Made by a program: the position numbers and the translations under genes
Origin: Bauldia sp.
GTDB lineage: Bacteria; Pseudomonadota; Alphaproteobacteria; Rhizobiales; Kaistiaceae
Direction: 5' to 3'
Assembly (NCBI GenBank): GCA_028284325.1
Contig: JANQRX010000001.1
Span: 248,001 to 312,000 of the forward strand
DNA length: 64,000 nt
Part shown: piece after piece, positions 38,521-47,357 of the stretch
How positions within the stretch are numbered: position 1 is the stretch's first letter
Layout: every line of letters starts with the position of its first letter
Notes under the pieces: generated by a model
What the model was told of the DNA's origin: nothing
Seen by the model: only the letters and a program-made list of their open reading frames with translations
The model's database searches: none

Positions 38521-38685
38521 ATGAAGAATCTCGTTGCCCGTTTTGCCAAGGACGAGTCCGGGGCCACCGCCATTGAGTACGGCCTCATCGCCACGTTGAT
38601 CGGTGTTGCGATCATCGCGGGTGCCACCACCCTCGGCAAGCAGCTCAACACGACCTTCACCGACATCTCGAAAGAGCTGAAGTAG
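38521..38685 (+). CDS. flp: Flp/Fap-type pilin subunit
   Basis: A 54-residue prepilin. The leader MKNLVARFAKDESG ends at the processing glycine (residue 14), giving a mature pilin starting ATAIEYGLIATLIGVAI with the hallmark glutamate at +5 and tyrosine at +6 of the Flp family, then a short tail ending ISKELK. It polymerises into the adhesive Tad pilus. The ATG at 38521 follows AAGGAG. A strong rho-independent terminator ends the gene at 38724-38755, so it is probably expressed as its own abundant transcript, separate from cpaA onward. Confidence 0.93.
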   Translation: MKNLVARFAKDESGATAIEYGLIATLIGVAIIAGATTLGKQLNTTFTDISKELK

Positions 38686-38723
38686 GTCGCGTTTCGCCGC
38701 GCTTGACGCGGCGTCCACCAGCA

Positions 38724-38755
38724 AAAACGGCCGCGCCCTCGGGTGCGGCCGTTTT
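38724..38755 (+). terminator. Rho-independent terminator after flp
   Basis: A perfect 11-bp stem (AAAACGGCCGC / GCGGCCGTTTT) with a 10-nt loop, ending in TTTTCTT. It lies 38 bp after the pilin stop codon, and the A-run before the stem would also allow termination on the opposite strand. Confidence 0.88.
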
Positions 38756-38840
38756 CTTGTGCCCGGTTTTAGGGAACTGGTTCACCGCGCCTTAAGGGAC
38801 GCTCGCTAGAACGGAGCCTGTCGAGAGAAGGCGGGCAGTA

Positions 38841-39356
38841 ATGCCGATCGAAGTCGCGTTCATCCTCTATATCGCCTTCCCGTTCGCCTTTGCCTATGCG
38901 GCGGCGACGGACCTCCTGACGATGACCATTTCCAACCGGATCACGCTGTCGCTGGCGGCGGGATTCGTGCCCATGGCGCTCCTTGCCGGCATGCCGCTGG
39001 AAGCCTTCGGCCTTCACCTGGCCGCCGGCGGCGCGATGCTGGCCCTGACCTTCCTGCTCTTTGCCATGGGCTGGATCGGCGGCGGCGACGCCAAGCTGGC
39101 GGCCGTGGCCGCGCTCTGGCTCGGCTGGAGCCCCCAGACGATCGAGTTCGTCGGGCTCGCGTCGCTGTTCGGCGGCGCGCTGACGCTCGCCATCCTCGGC
39201 TTTCGCCAGGTTCCACTGCCGGCGTTCGCGTTTCGCAGCCCCTGGATCCTGCGTCTGCACGACGCCGACACCGGCATTCCCTACGGCATAGCGCTCGCAG
39301 CCGGCGCGCTCGCCGTCTATCCGCGCAGCATCTGGATGACGGCACTGCTGGCCTGA
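38841..39356 (+). CDS. cpaA: Prepilin peptidase CpaA (A24 family)
   Basis: A 171-residue inner-membrane aspartic protease that processes Flp prepilin and the TadE-like pseudopilins. The two catalytic aspartates are visible in YAAATDLLTMTISNR and in the GxGD-type motif GWIGGGDAKLAAVA. Several hydrophobic helices fill the rest. It lacks the cytoplasmic methyltransferase domain of PilD, as usual for the Tad type. It is separated from cpaB by 150 bp containing an inverted repeat and a CtrA-like half-site. Confidence 0.9.
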   Translation: MPIEVAFILYIAFPFAFAYAAATDLLTMTISNRITLSLAAGFVPMALLAGMPLEAFGLHLAAGGAMLALTFLLFAMGWIGGGDAKLAAVAALWLGWSPQTIEFVGLASLFGGALTLAILGFRQVPLPAFAFRSPWILRLHDADTGIPYGIALAAGALAVYPRSIWMTALLA

Positions 39357-39409
39357 CGGTCGGCGGGCGGGCTCCGCGATCGCCAACACAAGGAGCCTCT
39401 AACGCCCCG

Positions 39410-39441
39410 TTAATCAATGAATCTCATTCTTGATTAACCAT
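39410..39441 (+). promoter_or_regulatory. Inverted repeat with CtrA-like half-site upstream of cpaB
   Basis: GTTAATCA (39410-39417) and TGATTAAC (39431-39438) form a perfect 8-bp inverted repeat in an AT-rich pocket 66 bp before cpaB. The right arm extends into TTAACCAT (39434-39441), the half-site recognised by the cell-cycle regulator CtrA in Caulobacter relatives. A GAATC (GANTC) methylation site is in the loop. In Caulobacter the pilin gene is CtrA-controlled. Function here is inferred. Confidence 0.45.
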
Positions 39442-39506
39442 AAGTACACCATTGCCGGGCGAGGATTGTCCCGTGCGAAGGGGTCGGGGTCTGAGGTCGA
39501 TTCGGC

Positions 39507-40319
39507 ATGGGTATTACGCGCATCATAGTCTTGGGGATCGCGCTGCTGGCGGGCGGCGTTGCGGCGTTCCTCGCCTACAATCTCGCAACCGCGCCGGCGA
39601 CGGTCGAAGTTGTCGAACCGGCATCGTCGATCAACACGGTCGAGGTTCTGGTCGCGAACCAGGACATCTCGATCGGCACCTCGCTGTCGCCGGACCTGGT
39701 GGAGTGGCGGTCGTGGCCGCAAAGCGGCCTTTCGGAACGCTTCCTCGACCGGATCGACAACCCCGGTGCGCTTGAGGAGGTGGTTCAGGCCATCGCCCGG
39801 GCGTCGTTCTTCGAGGGCGAGCCGATCACCGAGGGCAAGCTCATCCGCCCGGACAGCGGCTTCCTGTCGGCGATACTGCCGGCCGGCAAGCGCGCCGTCG
39901 CCACCAACATCGCTGCCGACACCAGCGCCGGCGGCTTCATCCTCCCCAACGACCGCGTCGACGTGATCATGACGCGGCAGAAGGAGGATCCGGTGGCCGG
40001 CGAGATCGAATACGTCACCGAGACCATCCTGAACAACGTCCGGGTCCTGGCGATCGACCAGACGATCGAGGACCAGAACGGCGAGCAGGTCGTCGTGGGC
40101 CAGACCGCCACCTTGGAGCTGACCCCCGATCAGGCCCAGATCCTGACGGTGGCGCAGCAATTGAGCGAGCGCCTGACTTTGGCGCTGCGCAGCATCGCCG
40201 ACGCCGCGGGCGAGGACGGGTCCCGCGACGCGCATCATCTCGTCAGTGGTTCGAAACAGAACGGCGCGGTCACCGTCGTGAAGAGCGGTGTCGCACGCGA
40301 CGTCGGGGGGATCCGATAA
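39507..40319 (+). CDS. cpaB: Flp pilus assembly protein CpaB
   Basis: A 270-residue protein anchored by an N-terminal hydrophobic segment (ITRIIVLGIALLAGGVAAFL). A SAF domain follows at residues ~45-110 (VEVLVANQDISIGTSLSPDL) and an RcpC/CpaB domain with RAVATNIAADTSAGGFILPN and VDVIMTRQKEDP. It is thought to help position or gate the CpaC secretin in the periplasm. It is directly followed by cpaC with no gap (stop codon then ATG). Confidence 0.92.
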   Translation: MGITRIIVLGIALLAGGVAAFLAYNLATAPATVEVVEPASSINTVEVLVANQDISIGTSLSPDLVEWRSWPQSGLSERFLDRIDNPGALEEVVQAIARASFFEGEPITEGKLIRPDSGFLSAILPAGKRAVATNIAADTSAGGFILPNDRVDVIMTRQKEDPVAGEIEYVTETILNNVRVLAIDQTIEDQNGEQVVVGQTATLELTPDQAQILTVAQQLSERLTLALRSIADAAGEDGSRDAHHLVSGSKQNGAVTVVKSGVARDVGGIR

Positions 40320-41819
40320 ATGCTGTCGATGTTCATCCGCCGGGGCGCTCTGGCGCTCGCGCTCGTCTTCCTCGCCTTCGCCGGCGATCAGGCGGCGGCG
40401 CAGCAGGCGAACAGCTTCACCAGCGCCACGTCGGCCGGTCGCGAGGTGTCCGTCGGTCTCAACAAGTCGCTGGTGATCGACCTGCCGCGCGACGCCCGCG
40501 ATATCCTCGTTTCCAACCCCGCGATCGCCGATGCGGTGATCCGCACGCCCCGCCGCATCTACGTCACCGGGATCGCCGTCGGCCAGTCGAACGTGATCAT
40601 CTTCGATCGCGCCGGCATCCAGATCGTGTCGCTTGAACTCAGGGTCGAGCGCGACCCGTCGACCCTGGCGCAGTTGCTGCGCCGGCTCATTCCGACCTCT
40701 GACATCGAGGTCGAGATCGTCAGCGACAACATCATCCTGTCGGGCTCGGTCAAGACCGCCGCCGATGCGCGCCGCGCCGAGGATATCGCCGGCATCTTCG
40801 CCAATGGCGGCGCCAACGCGCAGCCGCCGCCGGCAACCAGCAGTTCGGCCGGTGGCAGCGAGACCGGCATCAGCATCACGCTGACCGACGACGAAACCCC
40901 GCAATCCGCGATCATCAACATGCTGGCGATCGAGGGCGAGGACCAGGTCCACCTCAAGGTCACGGTCGCCGAGATCCAGCGCAACATCGCCAAGCAGCTC
41001 GGCGTCGAGTTCTCCGGCTCGCTCTCCGCCTCGATCCTGACCGGCTCGATCACCACCGCGAATCCGTTCGCGATCGCCAACAAGGCGCTGTCGACCAACG
41101 CGCTGACCGGCGGCGTGACCGGCTCGAGCGCCAATCTGTCGATGACCGTGCGGGCCCTGGAACAGACCGGCATGATCCGCACCCTGGCCGAACCGACGCT
41201 GACCGCGATCTCCGGCGAATCGGCGTCGTTCCTCGCCGGCGGCGAGTTTCCCGTGCCGACCGGCCGCGATTCCTCGGGCCAGATCACGATCGAGTTCAAG
41301 CCGTTCGGCGTCGCGCTGGGCTTCACCCCGGTCGTCCTGTCGGAAGGGCGCATCAGCCTGCGGGTCAAGACCGAGGTGTCCGAGCTTTCGGCCGAGGGCG
41401 CCTTCACCCTCACCGGCACCGGCGGCAACGACCTCACGATTCCCGGGCTGAAGGTCCGCCGCGCCGATTCGACCATGGAACTGCCCTCGGGCGGCTCGAT
41501 GGTGCTCGGCGGCCTGATCCAGGATTCGGTGCGCCAGTCGGTCGGGCAGCTCCCCGGCCTCGGCAAGTTGCCGGTGCTCGGTCCGCTGTTCCGCAGCCGC
41601 GACTTCCAGCGCAACGAGACCGAGCTGGTGATCATCATCACCCCGTACCTGGTGAAGCCAACGTCGCGCACCGCGCTGGCCACCCCCGACCAGGGTTACG
41701 CCACGGCGAGCGATTCCCAGCAGATCCTGCTCGGCAACATCAACCGCGTCTACGGCGCCCAGACCGGCAGCGGCGAGGCCGGCTCCTACAAGGGCCGCTT
41801 CGGGTTCATCTATGACTAG
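40320..41819 (+). CDS. cpaC: Outer-membrane secretin CpaC (RcpA)
   Basis: A 499-residue secretin forming the pilus channel in the outer membrane. The signal peptide (ALALALVFLAFAGDQAAA) is followed by the pilus N-domain (SVGLNKSLVIDLPRDARDIL), a BON-like module (DIEVEIVSDNIILSGSVKTA) and the C-terminal secretin domain. In the latter, TLAEPTLTAISGESASFLAG, LKVRRADSTMELPSGGSMVL and ETELVIIITPYLVKP are the classical conserved blocks. A serine/glycine linker lies around PPATSSSAGGSE. Length and order are standard. Confidence 0.93.
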   Translation: MLSMFIRRGALALALVFLAFAGDQAAAQQANSFTSATSAGREVSVGLNKSLVIDLPRDARDILVSNPAIADAVIRTPRRIYVTGIAVGQSNVIIFDRAGIQIVSLELRVERDPSTLAQLLRRLIPTSDIEVEIVSDNIILSGSVKTAADARRAEDIAGIFANGGANAQPPPATSSSAGGSETGISITLTDDETPQSAIINMLAIEGEDQVHLKVTVAEIQRNIAKQLGVEFSGSLSASILTGSITTANPFAIANKALSTNALTGGVTGSSANLSMTVRALEQTGMIRTLAEPTLTAISGESASFLAGGEFPVPTGRDSSGQITIEFKPFGVALGFTPVVLSEGRISLRVKTEVSELSAEGAFTLTGTGGNDLTIPGLKVRRADSTMELPSGGSMVLGGLIQDSVRQSVGQLPGLGKLPVLGPLFRSRDFQRNETELVIIITPYLVKPTSRTALATPDQGYATASDSQQILLGNINRVYGAQTGSGEAGSYKGRFGFIYD

Positions 41820-41835
41820 AACGGAGCTTGCGTTC

Positions 41836-42570
41836 ATGCACGCGCACATCAAGACGCTTCACCGCGCCGGCTCCGGACTGCCGAGGGCGATCGGTCTGGC
41901 CTTCGGCTCGTTGCTGCTGCTTGCCGGCTGCTCCTCCATCAGCCCTCACGAGGTGACCGGCGAGGTCCCGGACGACTACCGGCTCAACCATCCGATCGCG
42001 ATCGAGGAACGCCTCGTGACCATGGATATCCCGGTGGGCCTCAGCACCGGCCGGCTGAGCGAGGCCACCCGCGCCAACGTCAACGGCTTCGCGCAGAGGT
42101 TCGTCGCCAGCGGCAGTTCCATCGTTGCCGTGGTGGCGCCGTCCGGTTCGCCGAACGAGATGCAGGCTGCCGCCGCCGCCGTCGAGATCGAGGACGTGAT
42201 GCTGCGCGCCGGTATCGACCGCCGCACGCTCGAATACCGTGTCTATCGCGCCGGTGCCCACGAGACCAACGCGCCGGTCCGCATCGCCTACAATGCCGTC
42301 ACCGCCCATTCCGCGCCGTGCAATCCTTGGCCGGACCAGGTGGCCGAGAACGGCGAGAACCGCAGCTACTTCAACTTCGGCTGCGCGACGCAGCAGAACC
42401 TCGCGGCCATGGTCGCCAGCCCGCTCGACCTCCTCTATCCGCGCGGTCTGACGCCGGCCGATGCCAGCCGCCGCGCCACGGTGCTGGAGGCCTATCGCGA
42501 CGGCGATCCCTTCACCTCCAATCTCGCCGGCGAGACCGGCGGTGAAGTTGCCCAGGGGGTCGGCCAATGA
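41836..42570 (+). CDS. cpaD: Pilus assembly lipoprotein CpaD
   Basis: About 244 residues. The N-terminus ends in the lipobox region LAFGSLLLLAGCSSIS, so the mature protein is a lipid-anchored pilotin-like component. The remainder matches the CpaD family: DYRLNHPIAIEER, VDIPVGL-like MDIPVGLSTGRLS, and the conserved CNPWPDQVAENGENRSYFNF and GCATQQNLAAMVASP. The ATG at 41836 with GGAG upstream is favoured over an ATG at 41812 that overlaps the cpaC stop. Its end overlaps cpaE by ATGA. Confidence 0.88.
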   Translation: MHAHIKTLHRAGSGLPRAIGLAFGSLLLLAGCSSISPHEVTGEVPDDYRLNHPIAIEERLVTMDIPVGLSTGRLSEATRANVNGFAQRFVASGSSIVAVVAPSGSPNEMQAAAAAVEIEDVMLRAGIDRRTLEYRVYRAGAHETNAPVRIAYNAVTAHSAPCNPWPDQVAENGENRSYFNFGCATQQNLAAMVASPLDLLYPRGLTPADASRRATVLEAYRDGDPFTSNLAGETGGEVAQGVGQ

Positions 42571-43856
42571 GCGACGCCGACATCCAGGCGTTGTCCGATA
42601 TCGGCGGGTCGTCGGCGGAGGACCCTCCTGCGCCGATCACCGACGCGCGTCCGGTTCCGCGGATCACGATCCAGGCCTTCTGCGAAAGCCCGGAGCTTGT
42701 CGACGTGATCGACGCGGCCGCGGCCGACCGGCGGATGGCGCGGGCGCAGGTCAAGGTCCATGGCGGCGGTGTCGCCGCGGCGGCAGAGTTCTATCGCGAG
42801 GCGGCGACGCCGAACCTCATCGTCGTCGAAGCCAAGCTCGCCATGCCCCAGCTCGAGGCGGAGCTTGACCGTCTCGCCGACGTCACCGATCCGGGCACCC
42901 GCGTCGTGGTCATCGGCTCCATCAACGACGTGGAGCTCTACCGCGGCCTGATCCAGCGCGGCGTCAGCGAGTATCTCGTCGCCCCGGTCGATGTCGCCGG
43001 CATCATCCGCACTATTTCCGGCCTGTTCGTCGAGCAGCAGGATGCGCCGATCGGCCGGACCATCGCCTTCGTCGGTGCCAAGGGCGGCGTCGGCTCGTCG
43101 ACGATCGCCCACAACGTCGCCTGGTCGATCGCGCGCGGGTTCGAGAGCGAGGTGGTCGTCGTCGATCTCGATCTCGCCTTCGGGACCGCCGGGCTCGATT
43201 ACAACAAGGATCCGACCCAGGGTATCGCCGAGGCCGTCAACGCGCCCGAGCGTCTGGACGACAACTTCTTCGACCGTCTGCTGGCCCGCTGCACCGACAA
43301 TCTCAGCCTGCTGGCCGCGCCGGCGACGCTCGACAACGCCTACGATTTCGGCGAGTTCGCCTTCGAGCCGGTCATCGAGATTGCCCAGACCGGGGTGCCG
43401 ACGGTCATCCTCGACGTGCCGCACATGTGGACAAGCTGGGTGCGCAAGACCCTGTTCGGCGCCGACGAGGTCGTGGTCACGGCCGAGCCGGATCTCGCCA
43501 ATCTGCGCAACGCGAAGAACCTCGTCGACCTGATGCGGCAGGAGCGCCGCAACGATGCGCCGCCGCGCCTGGTCGTCAACAAGGTCGGTCTCGCCAAGCG
43601 GCCGGAGATCGGTGTCAACGATCTCTCGCAGGCGCTCGGGCTCGAGCCCATCGCGACCTTCCCCTTCGACGGTCAACTGTTCGGAACGGCGTCCAACAAC
43701 GGCCAGATGATCGCGGAGCTGGAACCGAAGAATCCGAACGCCGATACCTTTGATCGCATGGCCGCCTCGGTCCTCGGACGCGCCGAGGCCAAGGGTGCGC
43801 GTCGCAGCCTCCTGGCGCCGCTGCTGGAGCAGTTGCGCGGGAAGAAAGCCGGATAG
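42567..43856 (+). CDS. cpaE: CpaE-like MinD/ParA-family pilus localisation ATPase
   Basis: A 429-residue protein. The N-terminal ~150 residues form a receiver-like domain (NLIVVEAKLAMPQLEAELDR, VVIGSINDVELYRGLIQRG). The MinD-like ATPase follows with deviant Walker A FVGAKGGVGSSTIAHNVAW and DLDLAFGTAGLDYN. The receiver part lacks a clear phosphorylatable aspartate pocket. In Caulobacter CpaE positions the pilus machine at the cell pole. It is translationally coupled to cpaD. Confidence 0.92.
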   Translation: MSDADIQALSDIGGSSAEDPPAPITDARPVPRITIQAFCESPELVDVIDAAAADRRMARAQVKVHGGGVAAAAEFYREAATPNLIVVEAKLAMPQLEAELDRLADVTDPGTRVVVIGSINDVELYRGLIQRGVSEYLVAPVDVAGIIRTISGLFVEQQDAPIGRTIAFVGAKGGVGSSTIAHNVAWSIARGFESEVVVVDLDLAFGTAGLDYNKDPTQGIAEAVNAPERLDDNFFDRLLARCTDNLSLLAAPATLDNAYDFGEFAFEPVIEIAQTGVPTVILDVPHMWTSWVRKTLFGADEVVVTAEPDLANLRNAKNLVDLMRQERRNDAPPRLVVNKVGLAKRPEIGVNDLSQALGLEPIATFPFDGQLFGTASNNGQMIAELEPKNPNADTFDRMAASVLGRAEAKGARRSLLAPLLEQLRGKKAG

Positions 43857-43865
43857 CAGGCCGCC

Positions 43866-45338
43866 ATGTCCATGTTCGGTCGACGCGGATCAGACGGAAG
43901 CGCACCGGCGCCGCCGCCGTCGGGCGCCAAGCGCCCGCCGCCACCCGCGCGCGAACCGACTGACCCACCGCCCCCACCGCCACCCGAAGCGGCCGTGCCC
44001 CAGCGCGACCCGCCCGACGATGCCGGCATCAAGCGCTCGGAAAACTTCTACGACATCAAGTCGACCGTCTTCTCGGCGCTGATCGACACCATCGACCTGT
44101 CGCAGCTGTCCGGCCTCGATCAGGAGTCGGCGCGCGAGGAAATCCGCGACATCGTCAACGACATCGTCGCGATCAAAAACATCGTCATGTCGATCGCCGA
44201 GCAGGAGGACCTGCTGGAGGACATCTGCAACGACGTTCTCGGCCTCGGTCCACTGGAACCGCTGCTCGCCCGCGACGACATCGCCGACATCATGGTCAAC
44301 GGCGCGTTCAAGACGTACATCGAAGTCGACGGCAAGGTGCGGTCGTCGTCGGTGCGCTTCCGCGACAACGCCCAGCTCATGAACGTCTGCCAGCGCATCG
44401 TCAGCCAGGTCGGCCGGCGCGTCGACGAAGCGAGCCCGATCTGCGACGCCCGCCTGCCCGACGGCAGCCGCGTCAACGTGATCGCGCCGCCGCTGTCGAT
44501 CGACGGACCATCGCTGACCATCCGCAAGTTCAAGAAGGACAAGCTGACCCTCGATCAGCTCGTGAACTTCGGCACCATCACCCCCGAAGGCGCGACGATC
44601 CTGCAGATCGTCGGGCGCTCCCGCTGCAACGTGCTGATCTCCGGCGGCACCGGTTCCGGCAAGACGACGCTTCTCAACTGCCTCACCCGCTACATCGAGA
44701 CCGACGAGCGCGTCATCACCTGCGAGGACGCGGCCGAACTGCAACTGCAGCAGCCCCATGTCGTGCGTCTTGAGACCCGCCCGCCGAACATCGAGGGCGA
44801 GGGCGAGATCACCATGCGCGATCTCGTCAAGAACTGCCTGCGCATGCGGCCCGAACGCATCATCGTCGGCGAGGTCCGCGGCCCCGAGGCGTTCGACCTG
44901 TTGCAGGCCATGAACACCGGCCACGACGGCTCCATGGGCACGCTGCACGCCAACAGCCCGCGCGAGGCCCTGTCGCGGCTGGAATCGATGATCACCATGG
45001 GCGGCTTTCAACTGCCGTCCAAGACCATCCGCGACATGATTTCCGCCTCCATCGACGTGGTGGTCCAGGCCGCCCGCCTGCGCGACGGCTCGCGGCGCAT
45101 CACCCACATCACCGAGGTCGTCGGCACCGAGGGCGACATCATCACCACCCAGGACATCTTCGTCTACGACGTTATGGGCGAAGACGGCGACGGCCGCATC
45201 GCCGGGCGGCATCGCTCGACCGGCATCGGCAAGCCCAAGTTCTGGGATCGGGCGCGGTATTTCGGCGAGGAAGACCGGCTGGCCGAGGCCCTCGACAAGG
45301 CCAACGTCCTCGAGAACGAAGCCGCAAGCAGGGCCTAG
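43866..45338 (+). CDS. cpaF: CpaF/TadA family secretion ATPase
   Basis: A 490-residue hexameric motor ATPase for pilus extension and retraction. The first ~45 residues are an extreme proline-rich, disordered segment, unusual in its density. The N-terminal domain includes [20 protein letters not shown]. The core has Walker [36 protein letters not shown], Walker B region [20 protein letters not shown] and the His box [19 protein letters not shown]. It lies 9 bp after cpaE and 6 bp before tadB. Confidence 0.95.
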   Translation: MSMFGRRGSDGSAPAPPPSGAKRPPPPAREPTDPPPPPPPEAAVPQRDPPDDAGIKRSENFYDIKSTVFSALIDTIDLSQLSGLDQESAREEIRDIVNDIVAIKNIVMSIAEQEDLLEDICNDVLGLGPLEPLLARDDIADIMVNGAFKTYIEVDGKVRSSSVRFRDNAQLMNVCQRIVSQVGRRVDEASPICDARLPDGSRVNVIAPPLSIDGPSLTIRKFKKDKLTLDQLVNFGTITPEGATILQIVGRSRCNVLISGGTGSGKTTLLNCLTRYIETDERVITCEDAAELQLQQPHVVRLETRPPNIEGEGEITMRDLVKNCLRMRPERIIVGEVRGPEAFDLLQAMNTGHDGSMGTLHANSPREALSRLESMITMGGFQLPSKTIRDMISASIDVVVQAARLRDGSRRITHITEVVGTEGDIITTQDIFVYDVMGEDGDGRIAGRHRSTGIGKPKFWDRARYFGEEDRLAEALDKANVLENEAASRA

Positions 45339-45344
45339 AATCTG

Positions 45345-46337
45345 ATGTTGGATCAGGGCACCACCCTCATCGCGCTGATCGTCCTGGCCTCGCTCAGCGC
45401 CGGTGGCGTGGCCTACGCGTTTCTTTTCGGCCGCATCGAGCGCGAGAAGGCGACCACCCAGCGCTTCAAGCAGGTCAAGCAACGCAAGGCCCTGAGCGCG
45501 GTCCAGCGCCGCGCCGGCGTCGACGCGGCCAAGCGTCGGGCCACGCTTCAGGAGACCCTGCGCGAACTGGAAAGCAAGCACGAGAAGAACCGGAAGATCA
45601 GCCTCGCCCGCCGGCTCGCCCAGTCGGGTTTGCCGCTGACGGTGCGCTCCTTCTACCTGTTCAGCGCCGTTATCGGTCTGATCGGTGTCCTCGGGGCGGT
45701 GATCGTGCAGCTTCCGCTCTATGCCGCTATCGCCATCGGCATCGGCGGCGGGCTCGGTCTGCCGCGGTGGATCGTCAACCGCATCCGCAAGCGCCGGCTG
45801 ATCAGGTTTCAGGACGAGTTCGCCAACGCCGTCGATGTCCTCGTCCGCGGCGTCAAGGCCGGCCTGCCGCTGAACGACTGTATCCAGATCGCGGCGGTGG
45901 AAACGGCCTCCCCGGTCCGCGAGGAGTTCCAGCGGGTGGTCGAAGCGCAGAAGATGGGCGTGTCGATCGCCGACGGAGTGGAGCGCATGCCCGAGAACGT
46001 GCCGATCGCCGAGGTCAATTTCTTCGCGATCGTGATCGGCATCCAGCAGCGTTCAGGCGGCAATCTCTCCGAAGCCCTCAACAACCTGTCCAACGTCCTG
46101 CGCGACCGCAAGCGCATGAAGGGCAAGATCAAGGCGATGAGCATGGAGGCCAAGGCGTCCGCGGTCATCATCGCCGCGCTTCCGTTCACCGTCATGGGCC
46201 TCGTCTATCTGACCAGCCCTGACTACATCATGCTTCTGTTCACCACCCGCATGGGACATCTGCTCCTCGGCTTCGGCGCCTTCTGGATGACGATGGGCGT
46301 GCTGGTGATGCGGAAGATGATCAACTTCGATTTCTAG
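45345..46337 (+). CDS. tadB: Tad pilus inner-membrane platform protein TadB
   Basis: A 330-residue T2SSF-domain membrane protein. A hydrophobic N-terminus (LIALIVLASLSAGGVAYAFL) is followed by a basic cytoplasmic region, two further helices around residues 105-140, the T2SSF domain (FANAVDVLVRGVKAGLPLND, RSGGNLSEALNNLSNVLRDR) and two C-terminal helices. It forms the platform on which CpaF acts, together with TadC. Confidence 0.92.
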   Translation: MLDQGTTLIALIVLASLSAGGVAYAFLFGRIEREKATTQRFKQVKQRKALSAVQRRAGVDAAKRRATLQETLRELESKHEKNRKISLARRLAQSGLPLTVRSFYLFSAVIGLIGVLGAVIVQLPLYAAIAIGIGGGLGLPRWIVNRIRKRRLIRFQDEFANAVDVLVRGVKAGLPLNDCIQIAAVETASPVREEFQRVVEAQKMGVSIADGVERMPENVPIAEVNFFAIVIGIQQRSGGNLSEALNNLSNVLRDRKRMKGKIKAMSMEAKASAVIIAALPFTVMGLVYLTSPDYIMLLFTTRMGHLLLGFGAFWMTMGVLVMRKMINFDF

Positions 46338-46346
46338 GCGTTCGGC

Positions 46347-47324
46347 ATGTTCGAAGAGTTGTTCCTGCTCGTCACCAGCGTCCAGTTCCTGATCGCCGCG
46401 TTCTCGGCGCTCGCGGTCGGGGCGACCGCCTTCACGCTGGCCCAGCCCTTCTTCGAGCGCGACAAGCTGGCCGCGCGGATGAAGACGGCGGCACTGGAGC
46501 GCGAGCAGATCAGGGCGCGCGAACGCGCCCGCCTTGCCGAGGAATCGAAGCGCGCCGGGCTTCGGCAGGAGCCCAAGGAGTACATGCGCACGGTGGTCGA
46601 CCGTTTCGACCTGCGCAACGCACTGTCGGATTCCAAGACCGTGGAGCGCCTCAGGATTGCCGGCTACCGCGGTCAGGCGGCCCTGGTCGCCTTCCTGTTC
46701 GCCCGCGTCACCCTGCCGCTGCTCTTCTTCGCCGCCGCGCTCTTCTACATCTTCGTGGTCATCGAGTGGGAGCAGACCCTGATCATCAAGCTGTCGGCGG
46801 CGATCGGGGCGGCTTATGCCGGCTTCTACGCGCCGGTGCTCTACGTTTCGAACGTCGCCAGCAAGCGTCAGACGTCGATCCGGCGCGCGTGGCCGGATTC
46901 GCTGGATCTCATGCTGATCTGCGTAGAGTCCGGCATGTCGATCGAAGCCGCCTTCCGCAAGGTCGCGGAAGAAATCGGCACCCAGTCGGCCGAGCTCGCC
47001 GAGGAACTGATCCTCACGACCGCCGAGCTTTCCTATCTCGAGAGCCGCCGCCAGGCTTACGAGAACCTTGCCAGCCGGACCGGGCTGGAGGGCGTGCGCT
47101 CGGCGATGACCAGCCTCATCCAGGCCGACCGCTACGGCACGCCGCTCGGCCAGTCGCTGCGGGTGCTGGCGCAGGAGAATCGCGACGAGCGCATGATGGC
47201 GGCGGAGCAGAAGGCGGCCGCCCTGCCGCCCAAGCTCACCGTGCCGATGATCCTGTTCTTCCTGCCCGTGCTGTTCGTGGTGATCCTCGGCCCGGCCGCG
47301 ATCGAACTGATGGCGCAGCAATAA
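46347..47324 (+). CDS. tadC: Tad pilus inner-membrane platform protein TadC
   Basis: A 325-residue T2SSF-domain protein paralogous to TadB. It has an N-terminal helix, two central helices (ARVTLPLLFFAAALFYIFVV and the next around residue 155), the T2SSF region (DLMLICVESGMSIEAAFRK, ADRYGTPLGQSLRVLAQENR) and C-terminal helix MILFFLPVLFVVILGPAAIE. It is the last gene of the plus-strand cpa operon and convergent with tadD. Confidence 0.92.
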   Translation: MFEELFLLVTSVQFLIAAFSALAVGATAFTLAQPFFERDKLAARMKTAALEREQIRARERARLAEESKRAGLRQEPKEYMRTVVDRFDLRNALSDSKTVERLRIAGYRGQAALVAFLFARVTLPLLFFAAALFYIFVVIEWEQTLIIKLSAAIGAAYAGFYAPVLYVSNVASKRQTSIRRAWPDSLDLMLICVESGMSIEAAFRKVAEEIGTQSAELAEELILTTAELSYLESRRQAYENLASRTGLEGVRSAMTSLIQADRYGTPLGQSLRVLAQENRDERMMAAEQKAAALPPKLTVPMILFFLPVLFVVILGPAAIELMAQQ

Positions 47325-47357
47325 GCTGGAATAAAGCTGGCCCCGCGGGGGGCGTCC

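Noticed and set aside
39414-41852. An 812-codon minus-strand frame opposite cpaB and cpaC.
   Set aside because: The plus strand encodes complete pilus proteins; the antisense product is low-complexity and unlike any family.
47341-47350. CCCCGCGGGG palindrome between convergent tadC and tadD.
   Set aside because: No loop and no T-run; not a credible terminator or operator.
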